Position numbers and translations under genes: made by a program. 64,000 nucleotides of DNA from Oscillospiraceae bacterium (GTDB lineage Bacteria; Bacillota; Clostridia; Oscillospirales; Oscillospiraceae). Location of the stretch: assembly GCA_017622995.1 (NCBI GenBank), contig JAGAQA010000031.1, forward strand, positions 1-64,000, read 5' to 3'. Positions 50,153 through 57,491 of this stretch are shown one piece after another. Position 1 is the first letter of the stretch, and each line of letters opens with the position of its first letter. Under the pieces are notes generated by a model. That model ran no database searches and was not told where the DNA came from. It was given only the letters and a program-made list of their open reading frames with translations.

Positions 50153-51385
50153 TTAGTCTCTTCGGAACAGGTCCCGGGTGTAGACCTTCTGCCGCACATC
50201 GTCCAGGCAGGTATCATAGCGGTTGGCAATGATGGCCTGGCTCCGGGCCTTAAAGCATTCCAGGTCGTTGACCACCCTGGAGCCAAAAAAGGTGGAGCCG
50301 TCTTCCAGGGTGGGCTCATAGATGATCACCGTGGCGCCCTTGGCCTTGATCCGCTTCATGACACCCTGGATGGAGGACTGGCGGAAGTTATCGGAATTGG
50401 ACTTCATGGTCAGGCGGTACACCCCCACCACCACTTCGTGCTCCTTGCTGGGGTCGAAGCTGGCGTTTTCGCTGTAGGCGCCGGCCAATTCCAGCACACG
50501 GTCGGCAATGAAGTCCTTCCGGGTCCGGTTGCTCTCCACAATGGCCTCTATCAGATTTTCGGGCACATCGGCATAGTTGGCCAGGAGCTGCTTGGTGTCC
50601 TTGGGCAGGCAATAGCCGCCGTAACCGAAGCTGGGGTTGTTGTAGTGGGTGCCGATTCTGGGATCCAGGCACACGCCCTCGATGATCTGTCTGGTGTCCA
50701 GACCCTTCATCTCGGCGTAGGTATCCAGCTCGTTAAAGTAGGACACCCGCAGAGCCAGATAGGTATTGGCGAAGAGCTTGACGGCCTCCGCCTCCGTAAA
50801 GCCCATAATGAGGGTATCCACCTGTTCCTTGATGGCCCCCTCCTGCAAAAGGGACGCAAAGGTGTTGGCGGCCTTCAGAAGCCGGGCGTTTTCCGTATCC
50901 GTACCCACGATGATGCGGCTGGGGTACAGATTGTCATAAAGGGCCTTGCTCTCCCGCAGAAACTCCGGGGAAAAGAGAATGTTGTCGCAGTGGTACTTTT
51001 CCCGCACGGAGGCGGTAAAGCCCACGGGAATGGTGGACTTGATGACAATGATGGCCTCCGGATTGCACCGGATCACCAGCTGGATAACCGCTTCCACAGC
51101 GGAGGTGTCGAAGAAATTTTTCTTGCTGTCATAGTTGGTGGGGGCGGCAATGATCACAAAATCGGCATCCCTGTATGCCCTTTCCCCGTCCAGGGTTGCC
51201 GTCAGATCCAGCTCCTTTTCCGCCAGGTATTTTTCAATATACTCGTCCTGAATGGGGGACTTTCTGCTGTTGATGAGCTCCACCTTTTCTGGAACAATGT
51301 CCACCGCCGTAACCTGATTGTGCTGGGCAAGCAGCACAGCCAGAGAAAGGCCCACATAGCCGGTACCGGCAACCGCAATTTTCAT
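50153..51385 (-). CDS. ugd: UDP-glucose/UDP-sugar 6-dehydrogenase
   Basis: A 410-residue dehydrogenase that makes a UDP-uronic acid by two NAD-dependent oxidations. The NAD motif [14 protein letters not shown] is at residues 7-20. The catalytic cysteine is in [14 protein letters not shown] (about 250-262), and [23 protein letters not shown] (about 140-162) is a further family hallmark. Length suits the short bacterial Ugd type. It lies 9 bases after the epimerase gene, and together they would make UDP-glucuronate and UDP-galacturonate. Confidence 0.95.
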   Translation of the reverse strand: MKIAVAGTGYVGLSLAVLLAQHNQVTAVDIVPEKVELINSRKSPIQDEYIEKYLAEKELDLTATLDGERAYRDADFVIIAAPTNYDSKKNFFDTSAVEAVIQLVIRCNPEAIIVIKSTIPVGFTASVREKYHCDNILFSPEFLRESKALYDNLYPSRIIVGTDTENARLLKAANTFASLLQEGAIKEQVDTLIMGFTEAEAVKLFANTYLALRVSYFNELDTYAEMKGLDTRQIIEGVCLDPRIGTHYNNPSFGYGGYCLPKDTKQLLANYADVPENLIEAIVESNRTRKDFIADRVLELAGAYSENASFDPSKEHEVVVGVYRLTMKSNSDNFRQSSIQGVMKRIKAKGATVIIYEPTLEDGSTFFGSRVVNDLECFKARSQAIIANRYDTCLDDVRQKVYTRDLFRRD

Positions 51386-51394
51386 AGCAACTCC

Positions 51395-52426
51395 TTATTC
51401 CATATAGAATTCTTTATACCACTGGGCAAATTTCCGCAGGCCTTCCCGCAGGGGGGTATGGGGCTTGAAGCCAAAGTCCCGCTCCAAAGGGGTGGTGTCC
51501 GCATAGGTCACCGGCACATCCCCGGGCTGCATGGGCACCAGCTTTTTATGGGCCTCAAAATCGTAGTCCTCCGGCAGAACACCGGCACGGACCAGCTCTT
51601 CCGACAGGATCTGTACAAAATCCAGCAGGTTTTCCGGATTGCTGTTGCCGATGTTATACACCGCGTAGGGGGCAATGGGCAGGCCGTCTTCCCCGGTCTT
51701 CTTCTGAGGAGGCTTCCGCATCACCCGGAGCACACCCTCCACAATGTCATCGATGTAGGTGAAATCCCGCTTGCAGTTTCCGTAGTTGAAGATTTCGATG
51801 GTCTGTCCCGCCCGCAGCTTGTCGGTAAAGCCAAAGTAGGCCATGTCCGGCCGTCCGGCAGGTCCGTAAACGGTGAAGAACCGCAGGCCGGTGGAGGGAA
51901 TGTTGTAAAGCTTGCTGTAGGCGTGGGCCAGCAGCTCATTGCTTTTTTTGGTGGCCGCGTACAGCGAAACGGGATTGTCCACCTTGTCCTCCGTGGAATA
52001 GGGCACCTTTTTGTTGGCGCCGTAGACGGAAGAAGAGGAAGCGTACACCAGATGCTCCACCGGGTAATGGCGGCAGGCTTCCAGAATATTGTAAAAGCCC
52101 AGAAGATTGCTCTCCACATAGGCATCCGGATTGATGATGGAATACCGCACTCCTGCCTGGGCCGCCAGATTCACCACAATTGCCGGATGATAGGTTTCAA
52201 ACAGGTCAAATACCAGGCTCTTGTCCGCCAGGTTTCCCTTGACGAACACATAGTTTGGAAAAGCCTCCAGTTCCTTCAGCCGGGCCTCCTTGATGCGCAC
52301 ATCATAGTAATCATTCATATTGTCCAGGCCGATGACCCGGGTATCCGGTGCATCCGTCAGAATTCGCTTTGCCAGGTTGGAGCCGATAAAGCCGGAGGCT
52401 CCGGTGATCAATACACACTGATTCAA
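51395..52426 (-). CDS. NAD-dependent epimerase, probable UDP-glucuronate 4-epimerase
   Basis: A 343-residue extended SDR enzyme. The NAD motif GASGFIGSNLAKRIL is at the N-terminus, followed by YASSSSVYGANKKVP and the YAATKKSNELLA catalytic Tyr/Lys pair (YxxxK), then RFFTVYGPAGRPDMAYFGFTDKL, which is typical of the UDP-glucuronate 4-epimerase group. The start is TTG at 52426 with GAGGG upstream, giving MNQCVLITGASGFIG; an ATG at 52462 has no ribosome site. It is the first gene of the ugd operon. Confidence 0.9.
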   Translation of the reverse strand: MNQCVLITGASGFIGSNLAKRILTDAPDTRVIGLDNMNDYYDVRIKEARLKELEAFPNYVFVKGNLADKSLVFDLFETYHPAIVVNLAAQAGVRYSIINPDAYVESNLLGFYNILEACRHYPVEHLVYASSSSVYGANKKVPYSTEDKVDNPVSLYAATKKSNELLAHAYSKLYNIPSTGLRFFTVYGPAGRPDMAYFGFTDKLRAGQTIEIFNYGNCKRDFTYIDDIVEGVLRVMRKPPQKKTGEDGLPIAPYAVYNIGNSNPENLLDFVQILSEELVRAGVLPEDYDFEAHKKLVPMQPGDVPVTYADTTPLERDFGFKPHTPLREGLRKFAQWYKEFYME

Positions 52427-52482
52427 GGTAATCCCTCTTTTCCTCGCGCCGGGGCGCCGCATTGGATAACGTATCAGTGTGG

Positions 52483-52511
52483 ATTGTACCACAATTGCGC
52501 GGCATTTTCAA
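52483..52511 (-). promoter_or_regulatory. Promoter of the epimerase-ugd operon
   Basis: On the minus strand TTGAAA (52506-52511), 17 bases, TACAAT (52483-52488). It diverges from the promoter of the HTH-desulfoferrodoxin gene. Confidence 0.7.
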
Positions 52512-52540
52512 CCCTTGCGCCGGGCTCTACCCTGCGTAGG

Positions 52541-52580
52541 TTGCGGATTGCCCGCCAAGCTGGTATTCTGTTTACAGAAT
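52541..52580 (+). promoter_or_regulatory. Promoter with palindromic operator for the HTH-desulfoferrodoxin gene
   Basis: TTGCGG (52541-52546), 17 bases, TATTCT (52564-52569). The perfect palindrome ATTCTGTTTACAGAAT (52565-52580, two-base centre) overlaps the -10 box, a position suited to self-repression by the encoded XRE-type HTH domain. Confidence 0.65.
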
Positions 52581-52598
52581 GAAAGGAGCGTGAAGCTT

Positions 52599-53201
52599 AT
52601 GAATCATTATGTAACCGGAAGCGTCATCCATCAGCTCCGGGAAAAAGCAAAGCTTACCCAGGCACAGCTGGCGGAAAAGCTCTGCGTCAGCGACAAGGCG
52701 GTATCCAAGTGGGAGACCGGCCGGGGGCTTCCGGACATCAGTCTGCTGGAACCCCTTGCGGAATGCCTTGGCATCTCCGTGCCGGAGCTGCTCTCCGGCC
52801 AGCCCATCCACAATCAGAACAGGAGTGCCAACGTTATGCGGTCCCGGTTTTATGTCTGCCCGGTCTGCGGCAATGTGCTGTGGGCCACCGGAGAAGCCAT
52901 GATCTCCTGCTGCGGCATTGCCCTGCCTGCGCTGGAAGCGGAGGAGCCTGAGGCGGCGCACCTTGCCCAGGTGGAAAGCGTGGAAGATGAGCTGCTTGTT
53001 ACCCTGCCCCATCCCATGACCCGGGAGCACCACATCCGATTTATCGCCTATGTGACCTCTGACCGGACGGAACTGGTCCGGCTCTACCCGGAAGGGGACG
53101 CCCAGGCCCGTTTCCCGAACCGCGGCCGGGGGAAGCTCTACTGGTACTGCAACCGGCATGGGCTGTACGCCGCCCATTACGGAAGGAAAACCCGGATATA
53201 A
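52599..53201 (+). CDS. XRE-type HTH regulator fused to a two-iron desulfoferrodoxin
   Basis: A 200-residue fusion. Residues 1-67 are an XRE/HTH_3 domain (IHQLREKAKLTQAQLAEKLCVSDKAVSKWETGRGLPDISLL). Residues 84-112 are a desulforedoxin-like centre I with YVCPVCGN and ISCCG (Cys87, 90, 104, 105). Residues 118-200 are a superoxide reductase domain whose five expected iron ligands are present: His121, His138 and His144 (PHPMTREHH), Cys184 and His187 (CNRHGLY). The usual Glu before the first His is Ala. The ATG at 52599 has AAAGGAG. It could be a redox- or iron-sensing repressor, or an enzyme that carries a DNA-binding domain. The adjacent palindrome supports autoregulation. Confidence 0.9.
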   Translation: MNHYVTGSVIHQLREKAKLTQAQLAEKLCVSDKAVSKWETGRGLPDISLLEPLAECLGISVPELLSGQPIHNQNRSANVMRSRFYVCPVCGNVLWATGEAMISCCGIALPALEAEEPEAAHLAQVESVEDELLVTLPHPMTREHHIRFIAYVTSDRTELVRLYPEGDAQARFPNRGRGKLYWYCNRHGLYAAHYGRKTRI

Positions 53202-53231
53202 AAAACCCGTCTCGGTTGAGACGGGTTTTCA
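53201..53231 (-). terminator. Bidirectional terminator after rpsR and the HTH gene
   Basis: AAAACCCGTCTC, loop GGTT, GAGACGGGTTTTC; A/T runs on both sides serve the two convergent genes. Confidence 0.85.
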
Positions 53232-53239
53232 TTCCTGTA

Positions 53240-53476
53240 TCAGTCAGTGACGTAGGGCAGCAGGGCGATCTGGCGGGCACGCTTGATGGCGGTGGTCAGG
53301 TCGCGCTGATGGGCTGCGCAGGTACCGGTGGTACGGCGGGGCAGGATCTTGCCGCGCTCGGACAGGTAACGGCGGAGCTTTGCGGTATCCTTATAGTCAA
53401 TGCTGGTCACTTTATCCACACAGAAAGCGCAGACCTTTCTACGCTTACGGGGACGCATACGCTGTTCGTTAGCCAT
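53240..53476 (-). CDS. rpsR: 30S ribosomal protein S18
   Basis: A 78-residue ribosomal protein. [40 protein letters not shown] is diagnostic of S18. The CAFC pair with a later Cys (GTCAAHQR) is the zinc-binding form. It is last in the rpsF-ssb-rpsR operon. Confidence 0.97.
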   Translation of the reverse strand: MANEQRMRPRKRRKVCAFCVDKVTSIDYKDTAKLRRYLSERGKILPRRTTGTCAAHQRDLTTAIKRARQIALLPYVTD

Positions 53477-53514
53477 GGAAAATTCCCTCCTTTAAGTTTT
53501 GATAGAAAAGTTTC

Positions 53515-54012
53515 TCAGAAGGGCAGCTGGGCGTCATCGTCTTCCAGCATCGCGAAATCGGATGCGGGAGCACTGGCGGGAGCGGAATAGCTGTTGTTGG
53601 CAGAGCCATAGCCGCCGGTGGAAGCACCGCCGTAACTATTGCCGCCGTAGCTGTTATTGCCACCGTAGCTGTTTCCGCCGTCGCTGTCACGCTTACTGTC
53701 GCCAAAGTAGGCATTCGCCACAACGACCTCAGCAGACGTACGCTTGTTGCCGTCCTTGTCGGTCCAGTCGCGCATTTCGAGGCGGCCATCCACCACAATC
53801 ATGCGGCCCTTGGTGAAGTACTTGGAGATGAACTCTCCCGTCTGACGCCAGGCAACACAATCGATGAAGTCAGCCTTTCTCTCTGAGCCGTCCTTGGGAG
53901 CGAAGTCCCGATCTACGGCTACGCGAAAGCTTGCCACAGCCACACCGCTGCCAGTGCGACGCAGCTCAGGGTCACGGACCAGGCGACCCATGATGACAAT
54001 GTGGTTGAGCAT
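53515..54012 (-). CDS. ssb: Single-stranded DNA-binding protein
   Basis: A 165-residue SSB. The OB fold (about 1-105) begins MLNHIVIMGRLVRDPELRRTGSGVAVASF. A Gly/Asn/Ser/Tyr-rich linker (about 108-150, with NSYGG repeats) follows, and the acidic tip ends DDDAQLPF, the partner-binding tail. It lies between rpsF and rpsR as in most bacteria. Length is normal. Confidence 0.97.
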   Translation of the reverse strand: MLNHIVIMGRLVRDPELRRTGSGVAVASFRVAVDRDFAPKDGSERKADFIDCVAWRQTGEFISKYFTKGRMIVVDGRLEMRDWTDKDGNKRTSAEVVVANAYFGDSKRDSDGGNSYGGNNSYGGNSYGGASTGGYGSANNSYSAPASAPASDFAMLEDDDAQLPF

Positions 54013-54016
54013 AGAA

Positions 54017-54313
54017 TTACTCCTCCACAGCGGTGGTCAGGCAGCGCAGGACGCCGTCGGTGATCTTCATCACACGCTCCAGCTCTGCGGGGAAGTCGGG
54101 CTTGCATTCCATGTTCATCAGAACATAGTAGCCCTCAGCCAGGTCGTTGATGGGATAGGCCAGCCGACGCTTGCCCCACTCATCAATGCTGGACAGAGTA
54201 CCCTCCGCCTCCACCATTGCCTTGAACTTTTCTACCAAAGCAGCGATGCCCTCTTCGCCCTGAGCAGGGTCGACGATGTAAAGCACCTCATACTTACCGG
54301 TGATCTTAGCCAT
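54017..54313 (-). CDS. rpsF: 30S ribosomal protein S6
   Basis: A 98-residue ribosomal protein that pairs with S18 in the small subunit. YEVLYIVDPAQGEEGIAALVEKF and EWGKRRLAYPINDLAEGYYVLMNM are clear S6 sequence. The ATG at 54313 has AAAGGAGGTG upstream. It is the first gene of rpsF-ssb-rpsR, with a strong promoter and a GC-rich leader hairpin. Confidence 0.97.
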   Translation of the reverse strand: MAKITGKYEVLYIVDPAQGEEGIAALVEKFKAMVEAEGTLSSIDEWGKRRLAYPINDLAEGYYVLMNMECKPDFPAELERVMKITDGVLRCLTTAVEE

Positions 54314-54342
54314 GTTGATTGCACCTCCTTTTGGACTTTTGG

Positions 54343-54420
54343 CCCCCGGCGCCGCCGGGAGCAAGGATCGTCTGCACTCGCAGACCGGTTCATTTTACAG
54401 GATTTTCTTCCAATTGTCAA
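54343..54420 (-). promoter_or_regulatory. rpsF promoter and leader hairpin
   Basis: On the minus strand TTGACA (54415-54420), 17 bases, TAAAAT (54392-54397). The leader contains a short, very GC-rich hairpin (54343-54360, CTCCCGGC / GCCGGGGG with GGC loop), a position and composition where S6-S18 autoregulatory hairpins are found. No covariance test was possible. Confidence 0.7.
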
Positions 54421-54439
54421 GGCCTTTTTCCGATATTTT

Positions 54440-55336
54440 TCACCAAGTCAGGCCTTTGGGATAGAAAAAGCGCAGTTTTTCCTTTGCCAGGGAAATGCGG
54501 ATTTCCTCCGCCCGGCGCAGCTCTCCGTCCAGGTTGATGGCTGTGGGTCCCTTTGCCCGGATGGTCAGACTGTCCGTACGGAAATGGCGGATATACCGGG
54601 GCAGCTCCCGATAGCGGCCCGCCTTATATTTGCCGATGAGCCCCGGCACCTGATGCCTTCGCACCTTGTCCACCAGCAGCACCTCCAGCATCCCATCCGC
54701 CGGGTCCGCCTCCGGCACCGGGCAGAAGCCGCCGCCATAGTACCGCCCATTGCATACGCAGACCATGGTCATCTCCCCGGCGAAGCGTTCCCCGCAGATT
54801 TCCACCTCCAGGGGCTCCGCAATTCCCTTGATCACATTCACCACTGCGGAAGCCGCATAGGCCCGGAAGCCCTGCAGCAGGGGGAACCGCTTGTAGCTTG
54901 CCACATCGGTGCCGATACGGGCATCCAGGCCCACGGAGCAGATGTTCACGGACAGGCTGTCGTTGCACCGAATGAGGTCCAGCTCCCGCTCCTGGGCATC
55001 CAGCAGCCGGTGCAGATCCCGGAAGGCCTGGGGCTCGGAAAACAGCCGCACAAAATCATTGCCGCTGCCCCCGGCGAATACCGTCACCGCGGCATTGGGA
55101 TAACCCGCCGCACCGGCGGCCACCTCGTTCAGGGTGCCGTCGCCGCCGCAGGCATAAATGCGGTATTCCTCCCCGCTTTTTGCCGCCTCTGACGCCAGAC
55201 GGGTACAGTCCCCCGGCGCCGCGGAAACCTCCACCCGGTAGTCAAGGCCCTGGCAGGCCTCCGCAATGGCCTTCCGATATTCCTTTGTCCGGTCCCGGCT
55301 GCCCGCTGCCGGGTTGATGATAAACAGGTGTTTCAT
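54440..55336 (-). CDS. Diacylglycerol/lipid kinase family protein (YegS/DagK type)
   Basis: A 298-residue soluble lipid kinase. INPAAGS at the N-terminus and GGDGTLNEVAAG (about 61-72) are the nucleotide and catalytic motifs of the DAGK catalytic domain, with FAGGSGNDFVR soon after. It phosphorylates diacylglycerol or a related lipid and returns it to phospholipid synthesis. The substrate is inferred from the family. It is not in an obvious operon with the RNA methyltransferase upstream. Confidence 0.92.
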   Translation of the reverse strand: MKHLFIINPAAGSRDRTKEYRKAIAEACQGLDYRVEVSAAPGDCTRLASEAAKSGEEYRIYACGGDGTLNEVAAGAAGYPNAAVTVFAGGSGNDFVRLFSEPQAFRDLHRLLDAQERELDLIRCNDSLSVNICSVGLDARIGTDVASYKRFPLLQGFRAYAASAVVNVIKGIAEPLEVEICGERFAGEMTMVCVCNGRYYGGGFCPVPEADPADGMLEVLLVDKVRRHQVPGLIGKYKAGRYRELPRYIRHFRTDSLTIRAKGPTAINLDGELRRAEEIRISLAKEKLRFFYPKGLTW

Positions 55337-55355
55337 CTCTCTATCCCGCCCTACG

Positions 55356-56498
55356 TTACCGTTTTCCCTTTTGCTTGGGGCCCAGATACATATAGTAGTC
55401 GCACTTGATCATTCCGTTGTAGAGCTTGCGCTTCTTGTCCGCCCGCTTTCCGAAGTAGTGCTCAAACTCCGGCTCGGAGGTGATCACATACTTTTTCCAG
55501 CCGTCGGCAAACTTCAGGTGCCGTCCCAGGGCGGCATAGAGCCGCTGGGCGCTTTGCTGTTCCATCATCCGCTGGCCATAGGGCGGGTTGCAGATCAGAA
55601 TGCCTTCGTCGCAGGGCAGGCTCAGCTTGGTGGCGTCCCCGTCCCGGAAGTCGATCAGGTCCCCCAGCCCCGCCTTGCGGGCATTTGCCATAGCCAGAGA
55701 CACGCACTTGGGGTCATTGTCGGAGCCCAGAATCCGGTAGTTGCCGTGAAACTCCCGGTCCTTTGCCTCCGTGCGGACCTCCCCCCAGAGCTTGGGGTCC
55801 ATCCAGGCGAAGGCCTCGGCAGAGAACCGGCGGTAGGCACCGGGGGCCTTGTTCTTGGCAATCATCGCCGCCTCAATGGGAATGGTTCCGCTGCCGCAGA
55901 AGGGATCCCACAAAAACTCCCGGCCCCGATACCGGGTCAGGATCACCATGGCGGCGGCCAGCGTCTCCCGCAGGGGGGCATCGTTGGCGTTTGCCCGGTA
56001 GCCCCGCTTGTGCAGGCCCGGGCCGGAGGTATCCAGGAACAGCTGCGCCCGGTCGTTCATCAGGGAGAACTGAAGCTGATACTTGGCGCCGGTTTCCGGC
56101 AGCCAGGATATGCCGTATTTTTCTCCCAACCGTCTGGAAGCGGCCTTTTTCACAATGGCCTGGCAGTCCGGAACGCTCATAAGGGTGCTGTTCAGGCAGT
56201 GGCCCTTTACCGGGAAGGCGCCGTCCTTGGGAATATAGGCTTCCAGAGGGGTATTGTAAACCCCCTGGAACAGTTCTTCAAAGGTTGTGGCCCGGAAATC
56301 CGCCAGGACGATGAGCACCCGCTCGCCGGTGCGCAGGCACACATTGGCCTTGGCCAGGGCCCGGGCATCGCCGGAGAACAGCACCCGGCCGTTTTCCACA
56401 CGGACGTTGTCCATGTTCAGCCGCCGCAGCTCGTCTCCCGTCAGGCCCTCCAGGCCAAAGAGACAGGGGACGTAAAATTCCATTTGATCCATATACAT
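55356..56498 (-). CDS. THUMP-domain 23S rRNA guanine-N2 methyltransferase (RlmL-N-like)
   Basis: A 380-residue RNA methyltransferase. There is an N-terminal THUMP domain (about 1-160), then a Rossmann SAM domain with FLWDPFCGSGTIPIEAAMIA (about 185-205), the ILGSDNDPKCVSLA second motif and catalytic NPPYGQRM (about 310-317). This fits the RlmL/YcbY N-terminal half or YpsC group, which modifies G2445. The ATG at 56498 is taken; an in-frame GTG at 56504 would add two residues. Transcribed with queH upstream, 12 bases apart. Confidence 0.9.
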   Translation of the reverse strand: MYMDQMEFYVPCLFGLEGLTGDELRRLNMDNVRVENGRVLFSGDARALAKANVCLRTGERVLIVLADFRATTFEELFQGVYNTPLEAYIPKDGAFPVKGHCLNSTLMSVPDCQAIVKKAASRRLGEKYGISWLPETGAKYQLQFSLMNDRAQLFLDTSGPGLHKRGYRANANDAPLRETLAAAMVILTRYRGREFLWDPFCGSGTIPIEAAMIAKNKAPGAYRRFSAEAFAWMDPKLWGEVRTEAKDREFHGNYRILGSDNDPKCVSLAMANARKAGLGDLIDFRDGDATKLSLPCDEGILICNPPYGQRMMEQQSAQRLYAALGRHLKFADGWKKYVITSEPEFEHYFGKRADKKRKLYNGMIKCDYYMYLGPKQKGKR

Positions 56499-56510
56499 TC
56501 TCACTTTCTG

Positions 56511-57056
56511 TCAGGGAATGATCTTGCTTTTCTTCAAATACCGCTCTTCCTCGGAGAACACGCAGCCGCAGTACTTCTGGATGTAGAAGCCCAGCTCTCT
56601 GGCCTTTTCCTGCCCCGCACGGAAATAGGGGCGGAAATCCCGGTACAAAAATTCCACCCCGTATTCTGCCGCCGCCCGCTGGGCCACCTCCCGCATCAGC
56701 TCGTGGTTCTGGTAGGGGCTGATGAACAGCGAGGAAGTGAAGCTGTCAAAGCCCCCTTCCTTCGCCGCCCGGGCGGCTTCAAACAGGCGGAATTCGTAGC
56801 ATTTCACGCAGCGGTGCTCGATGTCCTCCGCCACTGCCCGGACAAAGGGGCGCAGGCCATAGTCGTTGCGTTCGATGAGAGGCAGGTCGATGGTCTGGGC
56901 ATACTCCCGGAGGCAGTTTCGTCTTGCCCGGTACTCGGTAAAGGGGTGAATGTTGGGGTTATACCAGTAGCCGGTTACCTCATAGTGATCGGCCCGCAGA
57001 ACGTCAATGCATTGATTGGCGCAGGGGGCGCAGCAGATATGCAGCAGGGTATTCAT
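56511..57056 (-). CDS. queH: Epoxyqueuosine reductase QueH
   Basis: A 181-residue enzyme for the last step of queuosine synthesis in tRNA, reducing epoxyqueuosine. The QueH (former DUF208) cysteine pairs are all present: HICCAPC (about 7-13), RCVKCYEFRL (about 82-91) and YIQKYCGCVFSEE (about 155-167), which together hold an Fe-S cluster and metal. No other queuosine genes lie in the window. ATG at 57056 follows GGAGG. Confidence 0.94.
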   Translation of the reverse strand: MNTLLHICCAPCANQCIDVLRADHYEVTGYWYNPNIHPFTEYRARRNCLREYAQTIDLPLIERNDYGLRPFVRAVAEDIEHRCVKCYEFRLFEAARAAKEGGFDSFTSSLFISPYQNHELMREVAQRAAAEYGVEFLYRDFRPYFRAGQEKARELGFYIQKYCGCVFSEEERYLKKSKIIP

Positions 57057-57198
57057 AGCTTCCTCCGGATTCCGACGGGGCCTGGAGCGCCCCGGTTGTT
57101 GGATATGTTGCCATCACTATAACATGGCCGCCCCAAAAACGCAACGAAAACCGGATGGATCTCCCTGCCGATTTTCGTTGGGGGGGCAAAGCCCGCCC

Positions 57199-57480
57199 TT
57201 ATAGAAAGAAGCCCGCTTCCAGGAGCCGGGTCAGGGCCTCGTTGGCCTGCTCATCGGTAAACAGTCCCGTAAACCGCTTGTCCACCGCCAGGGCCTCCAG
57301 CGACAGATCCAGCCGTTTTTTCGCGGCCAGGGCATCAAAGCCGTCGCTGAGCCGTCTGCCGGAAAGCATCCGCCGGGCGGAAGCCAGGGCCTGTCCCTTT
57401 TCCACCGGGCGCATCCGCACCCCCAGTGCCAGCGCATCCAAACGGGCCTTTTCCCAGGCGGCAGCAAATTTTTCTTCCAT
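57199..57480 (-). CDS. Small hypothetical protein after the transglutaminase gene
   Basis: A 93-residue, mostly helical, Ala/Leu/Arg-rich protein. I recognise no family. It overlaps nothing, but starts 11 bases after the stop of the transglutaminase gene, with AAGGAG before the ATG at 57480, so it is probably the last gene of that operon. No signal peptide, membrane segment or catalytic motif is visible. Confidence 0.65.
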   Translation of the reverse strand: MEEKFAAAWEKARLDALALGVRMRPVEKGQALASARRMLSGRRLSDGFDALAAKKRLDLSLEALAVDKRFTGLFTDEQANEALTRLLEAGFFL

Positions 57481-57491
57481 ATTGTTTCTCC

